Positions 46,912 to 51,153 of a stretch of 51,153 bases of DNA are shown in pieces; within the stretch, counting starts at the first letter, position 1; each line of letters begins with the position of its first letter. The position numbers and the translations under genes were made by a program. Source of the stretch: a virus. The notes under the pieces were generated by a model. That model saw nothing but the letters and a program-made list of their open reading frames with translations. It ran no database searches and was not told the DNA's origin. Where the stretch lies: positions 1-51,153 of IMG/VR virus record IMGVR_UViG_3300021963_007891; one strand, given 5' to 3'.

Positions 46912-47859
46912 ATGAGCCAAGACATTACCACTCTTTTAAAAGAAGCTACTAAAGATCTCCTTTCTGAGGAAACGCTTAAGGCTATCTCCACCGCTGTCGA
47001 ACAGAAAGCTGATAGCAAAACGCAGCTAGCTGTTGAAGCAGCTTTGATTAAACAAGATGAAGAATATGCTGATAAACTCCAAAAGGTTTTAGAAGCTATT
47101 GACGCTGACCACACTGAAAAGCTTGACAAGATTGTAGGGCGTATCGATGAGTCTCACTCAGCTAAATTTCAGCATGCTTTAGAGTCATTAGACGAAGCGC
47201 ATAGCACTAAGTTACAACAATTAGTAAAGCTCTATGAAAACGCTCTCAGTAATGAAGCAACTCAATTTAAGAGTACATTAGTCGAGCAGCTTTCTAATTA
47301 TATTGATCTTTACATTGACAAAGCAATTCCTGCCCAGCAGATTAAAGAAGCTACTGAAAATGCTCGTTCCCGTAAGATCGTCAATGAAGTAAAACGTTTA
47401 GTTGGTCTTAGCGATCAATTTGTAAACGAGAGTATTAAAGAAGCTCTTGTCGATGGTAAGAACCAAATCGACGAAGCAGTTGAACAAACTAAGAAAACTG
47501 CTGAGCAACTTAAGTTAGTAACAGAAAGAGCCGAAAAAGCTGAAAAACAAATCTTTTTAGAAAAGAAACTTGCTAACTTCCCTTCTAGTAAAAAAGAATA
47601 CATGGTCCGCGTTCTTTCTGAAAAGAAAATGACAGAAATTACAGAGAACTTTAACTATGTTTCCGATTTATATGATAAGAAAGAAGAAAATGAAATCGAG
47701 ACTCTTAGAGAATCCGCACAACCTAAAACAAAGGGTGCAGATGTTACAAGACAAGACGAGGTAGTAAATGAATCTAAGTCATATTCATCTGCAGAGCATG
47801 ATGGGTCAGACTTTGTTTCTAAAGCCTATGTTACAGAGTTTACTAAGAAAGCGTATTAA
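46912..47859 (+). CDS. 22: Prohead scaffold/core protein gp22
   Basis: A 315-aa acidic, highly helical protein with almost continuous coiled coil, as in T4 gp22 (269 aa). Near the start, TTLLKEATKDLLSEETL contains an L-x-E site. Helical repeats include KLDKIVGRIDESHSAKF/ALESLDEAHSTKLQQLV near residues 65-105, an internal near-repeat of about 20 residues. The C-terminal half (ERAEKAEKQIFLEKKLANFPSSKKEYMVRVL) is the part most like other gp22 proteins. Built as the core around which gp23 assembles and later degraded by gp21. Confidence 0.88.
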   Translation: MSQDITTLLKEATKDLLSEETLKAISTAVEQKADSKTQLAVEAALIKQDEEYADKLQKVLEAIDADHTEKLDKIVGRIDESHSAKFQHALESLDEAHSTKLQQLVKLYENALSNEATQFKSTLVEQLSNYIDLYIDKAIPAQQIKEATENARSRKIVNEVKRLVGLSDQFVNESIKEALVDGKNQIDEAVEQTKKTAEQLKLVTERAEKAEKQIFLEKKLANFPSSKKEYMVRVLSEKKMTEITENFNYVSDLYDKKEENEIETLRESAQPKTKGADVTRQDEVVNESKSYSSAEHDGSDFVSKAYVTEFTKKAY

Positions 47860-47881
47860 TTAGTAAATCAGATTTTTTAAC

Positions 47882-47910
47882 AAAAGCCTCCATTTCTGGG
47901 GGCTTTTTTT
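47882..47910 (+). terminator. Rho-independent terminator after gp22
   Basis: AAAAGCCTCC(ATTTCT)GGGGGCTTTT stem, with one T-G pair, then a T-run. The last T also begins the late-type box of gp23, so termination and restart are joined. Confidence 0.8.
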
Positions 47911-47917
47911 ATAAGTA
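47910..47917 (+). promoter_or_regulatory. Late-type box TATAAGTA before the major capsid gene
   Basis: About 64 bases before the ATG at 47982, giving a leader of roughly 58 bases, the longest clear one here. A TTGAGT-17-TATAAT match (47950-47978) ends three bases before the ATG and may be a second promoter or chance. Confidence 0.55.
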
Positions 47918-47932
47918 TAATTTCAATCGTTG

Positions 47933-47951
47933 AAGTACTGTTTAAGTACTT
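47933..47951 (+). promoter_or_regulatory. Hairpin in the capsid gene leader
   Basis: AAGTACT(GTTTA)AGTACTT, a perfect 7-bp stem, in the leader of gp23. It could protect the transcript or affect translation. Confidence 0.5.
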
Positions 47952-47981
47952 GAGTTAGTTAGTTTATTAAAATATAATAAT

Positions 47982-49424
47982 ATGAAATCAGTCAAACCCT
48001 CACAATCTTACATCAATCAAGATCGTGCTTCGAGCCTTCTCAAAAAGTGGGCCCCATTGCTCGATCATGCTGATGAGACAACAGCAGCTATTAAGGACGA
48101 CCATACACGTTTAAATACCGCTATTCTTCTTGAAAATCAAGAACAATGGTGCTTAAACGAAGCTAGTAACACTGCATCGACAGGTGGCGCTTTCGGCACC
48201 ACTTCTTCATTCGGTGGCAAGCCATCAAGCGACTTCTATGCTTCTGGCGATGCTCGTCTTCCAAAGATCCTCATTCCGATGATCCGCCGTACCTTCCCAG
48301 AATTGATCACCAACGAAATCGTTGGCGTTCAACCTATGAGTGGTCCAGTTGGTCTCGCGTTTGCACTTCGTTATAAATACGAATCAGATCCATTAGGTTC
48401 AACAAGCCCAGACGGCGCTTACGGTGCTTCTTCCAATACCCCACAGGGTTGGACAGTTGCTACCGATGGCACTGAAGCAGGTTGGAACTATCTCAATACC
48501 GCATTCACTGGTACATCAGCAAGTTGGTTATCAGCTGGTGCAACCGGCGCAACAGGATCTGATATCTTCCCAATGGTCCAAAGCGATAAAGGTGTAGCTA
48601 ATCTCTTAGCTAATTTCGAATTATCAAGTAACATCCCACAAATGGTTGTTGCATTCGAAAAGACAGCTGTTGAAGCTGGTACCCGTCGTTTAGCAGCTCG
48701 TTGGTCAGTAGAACTTGAGCAAGATCTCAAGAACATGAACGGTATCGATATCGATAACGAACTCACCAATGCTATGAGTTATGAAATTCAAGCTGAAATC
48801 GACCGCGAAATGATTATCCGTATGTGCCAAGTAGCTATCAATGCTGGCTTCGGTCAAGGATATTCAGTCTGGTCACCAGTTTCAGCTGATGGCCGTTGGT
48901 TAGGTGAACGTAACCGTGACTTCTATGCCAAGGTTATCGTTGAAGCTAATCGCGTTGCTATCCGCAATCGCCGTGGTGCAGCTAACTTCATCGTTGCTAC
49001 TCCTCGCGTCTGCGCAATGTTAGAAATGCTACCTGAGTTCCAATGGTTCTCAGTACAAGGTAACGTAAACACACAACCAGTTGGTATCGCGAAAGTTGGT
49101 ACCGTTGGCGGTCGTTTCAATGTTTACCGTGATACCCGCACAGAAGCACAATATCAAGTCGGCACCCGCGCTGCAGCTCTTGAATATGCTCTTCTAGGTT
49201 ATAAGGGTACAGAGTATTATGATACCGGTATCGTGTATTGCCCTTACATCCCTGTAATGGTACAACGCACAATCGGACCTAATGACTTCGCCCCAAGAGT
49301 TGGTTTAATGACCCGTTATGGTGTCATTGATCATATCTTTGGCGCAGCTCTGTATTACCACTTGATTATCGTAACTGGTCTCGGCACAAGCTTCGTTCCA
49401 GGTACCCAATCAGTGTTCTTGTAA
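47982..49424 (+). CDS. 23: Major capsid protein gp23
   Basis: A 480-aa HK97-fold capsid protein. LLENQEQWCLNEASNT contains an L-x-E site, so gp21 should cut after Glu60 (T4 gp23 is cut after Glu65). Then DFYASGDARLPKILIPMIRRTFPELITNEIVGVQPMSGPVGLAFALRY is the most conserved gp23 region. Later marks are EQDLKNMNGIDIDNELTNAMSYEIQAEIDREMIIRM and GTEYYDTGIVYCPYIPVMVQRT near the end. Codons are unlike the neighbours: more C-ending (ATC, TTC, CGT, GGT), as expected of the most expressed phage gene. Strong terminators flank it on both sides. Confidence 0.97.
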   Translation: MKSVKPSQSYINQDRASSLLKKWAPLLDHADETTAAIKDDHTRLNTAILLENQEQWCLNEASNTASTGGAFGTTSSFGGKPSSDFYASGDARLPKILIPMIRRTFPELITNEIVGVQPMSGPVGLAFALRYKYESDPLGSTSPDGAYGASSNTPQGWTVATDGTEAGWNYLNTAFTGTSASWLSAGATGATGSDIFPMVQSDKGVANLLANFELSSNIPQMVVAFEKTAVEAGTRRLAARWSVELEQDLKNMNGIDIDNELTNAMSYEIQAEIDREMIIRMCQVAINAGFGQGYSVWSPVSADGRWLGERNRDFYAKVIVEANRVAIRNRRGAANFIVATPRVCAMLEMLPEFQWFSVQGNVNTQPVGIAKVGTVGGRFNVYRDTRTEAQYQVGTRAAALEYALLGYKGTEYYDTGIVYCPYIPVMVQRTIGPNDFAPRVGLMTRYGVIDHIFGAALYYHLIIVTGLGTSFVPGTQSVFL

Positions 49425-49459
49425 AATCCGGATAAAAGTATCCATAGTTAGTTTACAAA

Positions 49460-49487
49460 CCCTAGTAGCAATACTAGGGTTTTTTTT
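49460..49487 (+). terminator. Rho-independent terminator after gp23
   Basis: CCCTAGTA(GCAA)TACTAGGG, perfect 8-bp stem with a tetraloop, then eight T. Also near the end of the convergent gene at 49504, where it could help weakly. Confidence 0.9.
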
Positions 49488-49503
49488 GTTTATTTTTAAC
49501 GCG

Positions 49504-49818
49504 TTACCAGTTCTTACAGCTAAAATACTTTGCCGTACCTGGTTTAGCGGTAGAACACTTATGGCGAGCCCTGAAGGATTTGCGCCGCGCAGGGTTTGAT
49601 TTCTTAATACGTAAGTTCGGATCGCCATAGTGCACTCTTTTTAGAGTTCCGCCCACTCTCGCGCACCGCATATATTTTTTATCTGCTCGGGTAGAAGATG
49701 TCTGCCCTGTCACTTTAGTACAACGAGCGCCTTTCTTTTCCTGTACTTCTACCGGAAATGTCTCAGTGAACTCTTTTAATAGAGATTGCACCTTTGTATC
49801 AAAGTTATTAAATAGCAT
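49504..49818 (-). CDS. Small basic Cys-containing protein next to the capsid gene
   Basis: A 104-aa strongly basic protein. The end, NPARRKSFRARHKCSTAKPGTAKYFSCKNW, is a pattern I associate with a small family common in cyanophages and other T4-like phages but without known function. Four Cys, in pairs (RCTKV, RCARV, HKCST, FSCKN), may bind a metal. The start FDTKVQSLLKEF contains an L-x-E site of gp21 type, so it may be packaged with DNA. CATAAATA box six bases upstream. Confidence 0.75.
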   Translation of the reverse strand: MLFNNFDTKVQSLLKEFTETFPVEVQEKKGARCTKVTGQTSSTRADKKYMRCARVGGTLKRVHYGDPNLRIKKSNPARRKSFRARHKCSTAKPGTAKYFSCKNW

Positions 49819-49824
49819 ATATTA

Positions 49825-49832
49825 TATTTATG
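49825..49832 (-). promoter_or_regulatory. Late-type box CATAAATA before 49818
   Basis: Minus strand, six bases before the ATG; back-to-back with the box for phoH. Confidence 0.5.
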
Positions 49833-49837
49833 GCTCT

Positions 49838-49845
49838 TGTAAGTA
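49838..49845 (+). promoter_or_regulatory. Late-type box TGTAAGTA before phoH
   Basis: Seven bases before the ATG at 49853. Confidence 0.45.
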
Positions 49846-49852
49846 TTATTAG

Positions 49853-50611
49853 ATGAGCAAAAAAAAGCGTCCGTCTAAACCTAACTCTCAACATCCTACT
49901 AAAGACACTAGTCTTATAGTACACCAAAACGAAAAACTAAATAGGCCAATCCTAATAAAGCAGCGACCGGATTTAACAATCCGACAAAAAGAATTTCTCG
50001 GAATAGCCTTAGATAATAACACTAAGATAGTATTTCTCTCAGGACCTTCCGGTAGTAGTAAGAGCTTTCTCGCAACTCTTGCTGTACTAGAGTTAATGAA
50101 TTTAAAAAAGGTAAGTGATTTAATTTATATCCGTAGTATAGTAGAAAGTAGTGATAATAAAATGGGATTTCTTCCAGGGGACGCGACAGAAAAGCTTTCA
50201 CCCTATCTAGAGCCATTAATGGAGAAACTCGAAGAGATGTTGGATACATCCGATATAAATAATCTTCAAAAAGAGAAGCGTATTCAAGGTAAGCCCACTG
50301 GCTATCTCAGAGGATTAAGTTGGAATGCTAAGGGTATTATTATGGATGAGGCTCAGAACTCTTCCCAGAAAGAACTTACCACTCTCTTGACACGGGTAGG
50401 CCATTTTAGTAAGCTTTTTATCTGCGGGGATCCTATGCAATCAGATATAAATGGTAAATCCGGCTTTGATAAAATGTGCAATATTTTTAATGACGACCTT
50501 AGCCGCCAACATGGGGTACATGTCTTTTATCTTACCGAAGAAGATATCGTAAGAAGCGAAATTGTAAAATTTATAGTAAAAAAACTCAACTTGTATAACA
50601 CCAACAAGTAG
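49853..50611 (+). CDS. phoH: PhoH-like P-loop ATPase
   Basis: A 252-aa PhoH-family protein: TIRQKEFLGIALDNNTKIVFLSGPSGSSKSFLA (Walker A GPSGSSKS near residue 63), VSDLIYIRSIVES, MGFLPGDATEKLSPYLEPL, a Walker B-type GIIMDEAQNSS (near 160) and LFICGDPMQSD. Phage PhoH genes are widespread in marine viruses; their role (RNA handling or phosphate stress) is not settled. The first 40 residues are basic and disordered. Confidence 0.92.
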   Translation: MSKKKRPSKPNSQHPTKDTSLIVHQNEKLNRPILIKQRPDLTIRQKEFLGIALDNNTKIVFLSGPSGSSKSFLATLAVLELMNLKKVSDLIYIRSIVESSDNKMGFLPGDATEKLSPYLEPLMEKLEEMLDTSDINNLQKEKRIQGKPTGYLRGLSWNAKGIIMDEAQNSSQKELTTLLTRVGHFSKLFICGDPMQSDINGKSGFDKMCNIFNDDLSRQHGVHVFYLTEEDIVRSEIVKFIVKKLNLYNTNK

Positions 50612-50668
50612 ACGGGCCCTTATAACTTTTTTTTATTGCGGGAAAAATTATATTTTGCCCGTATAATA

Positions 50669-50676
50669 TATAAATA
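50669..50676 (+). promoter_or_regulatory. Late-type box TATAAATA before the RNR gene
   Basis: Eight bases before the ATG at 50685; identical to the T4 late consensus. A sigma70-like TATAAT overlaps it at 50662-50667. Confidence 0.5.
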
Positions 50677-50684
50677 ATATTCCT

Positions 50685-51153
50685 ATGAGTTTAAAAGCAC
50701 TATCTGACTACACCACATACGCAAAGTATGCAAAGTATTTGCCCGAAAAGCAACGGCGCGAAACCTGGGACGAAATGGTAGAAAGAGTATTTGATATGCA
50801 TGCTACTCAATACGCAGAAGCTTTAAAGAATGACGAGTTTAAGAAAGAATTTGAATTCGCCAAGCTCCAAGTACGGAAAAAAAGAGTTTTAGGTGCTCAA
50901 CGACTCCTTCAGTTTGGTGGAGACCCAATCTTCAAGCATAACGCAAAGGTATATAACTGTTCCTTTGGATATATTGATCGCCCCGCTGCATTCCAAGAGG
51001 CAATGTATTTATTACTCTGCGGGTGCGGTGTTGGATTTAGTGTACAACATAAACATGTTAAGAAATTACCTAAAGTTGCTGCGACCACAAAAGGTAAAAA
51101 GGTATATAAGCCTGAAGATAGTATTGAGGGCTGGGCTGACTGTGTTGCGTGTT
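50685..51153 (+). CDS. Class II (B12-dependent) ribonucleoside-triphosphate reductase (C-terminus beyond window)
   Basis: First ~156 residues of a class II ribonucleotide reductase, running off the window with no stop. RETWDEMVERVFDMHATQYAE, then RVLGAQRLLQFGG, then YNCSFGYIDRPAAFQEAMYLLLCGCGVGFSVQHKHVKKLP fits the monomeric, adenosylcobalamin-dependent RTPR form (Lactobacillus type). The first active-site Cys is in NCSFG. This enzyme makes dNTPs without oxygen or an iron subunit but needs host cobalamin. Confidence 0.88.
   Translation, partial: MSLKALSDYTTYAKYAKYLPEKQRRETWDEMVERVFDMHATQYAEALKNDEFKKEFEFAKLQVRKKRVLGAQRLLQFGGDPIFKHNAKVYNCSFGYIDRPAAFQEAMYLLLCGCGVGFSVQHKHVKKLPKVAATTKGKKVYKPEDSIEGWADCVAC

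Noticed and set aside
1-51153. CRISPR arrays, tRNAs, integrase or transposase genes
   Set aside because: No regularly spaced repeats, no cloverleaf-like stretch and no recombinase or transposase motifs were seen in reading both strands; a dedicated tRNA scan could still find a divergent one.

Overview
This window comes from a tailed phage with a T4-type (myovirus) core, or from a metagenomic contig of one. The hallmark T4 set is here: UvsX, PolB (gp43), gp46/gp47, UvsW, UvsY, a gp55-like late sigma factor, gp61 primase, the small clamp-loader subunit gp62, gp4, gp13, gp15, gp20 portal, gp21 protease, gp22 scaffold and gp23 capsid protein. PhoH, ThyX, a DinG/XPD-like helicase and a B12-dependent ribonucleotide reductase are added, as is common in T4-like phages of aquatic bacteria. 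DNA is AT-rich and clear Shine-Dalgarno sequences are scarce. No rRNA, tRNA, integrase or CRISPR array was seen. The host cannot be named from the sequence.

Layout. (1) 1-6786, minus strand: uvsX (cut by the window edge), a DNA-modification block (QueF, P-loop kinase, PurN-like formyltransferase, small unknown protein, DpdA-like DNA transglycosylase) and DNA polymerase. (2) 6819-23703, minus strand: a glycosyltransferase and gp46, then a ~10.5-kb glycan island (FkbM methyltransferase, several glycosyltransferases, ColD-like and ColC/Fcl-like enzymes, an NDP-sugar module with a nucleotidyltransferase-RpiB fusion, GT10 and GT11 transferases), then gp47, gp55-like sigma, UvsW and UvsY. (3) 23746-32632, mostly plus: small proteins with capsid-targeting-like N-termini, a SleB-like cell-wall hydrolase, QueD, QueE, a second P-loop kinase, gp4, primase and ThyX. 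(4) 32692-39164, plus: QueC, a class II glutamine amidotransferase, a DUF366-like protein, gp62, a GroES-like protein and a helicase. (5) 39173-49818: the morphogenesis block gp15, LamG-like protein, gp20, then gp13 and three glycosyltransferase genes inverted, then gp21, a 52-aa protein, gp22 and gp23. (6) PhoH and the start of a class II RNR.

How the parts fit. QueD, QueE and QueC make preQ0, QueF would reduce it to preQ1, DpdA would insert the base into DNA, and the formyltransferase beside QueF could formylate it. The amidotransferase after QueC may supply ammonia or make an amidated base. This amounts to an almost complete 7-deazaguanine DNA hypermodification system, presumably against host restriction; no GTP cyclohydrolase is seen in the window. 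The glycan island looks able to make at least two activated sugars (a GDP-fucose/colitose type and an unidentified NDP-sugar) and to transfer them.

Two promoter classes can be read by eye: sigma70-like elements before early genes, and an 8-base box, N(A/G)TAA(A/G)TA, usually 5-14 bases before late or virion genes on both strands. The box resembles the T4 late promoter TATAAATA and would suit the encoded gp55-like sigma. Many starts lie so close to these boxes that transcripts would be nearly leaderless.
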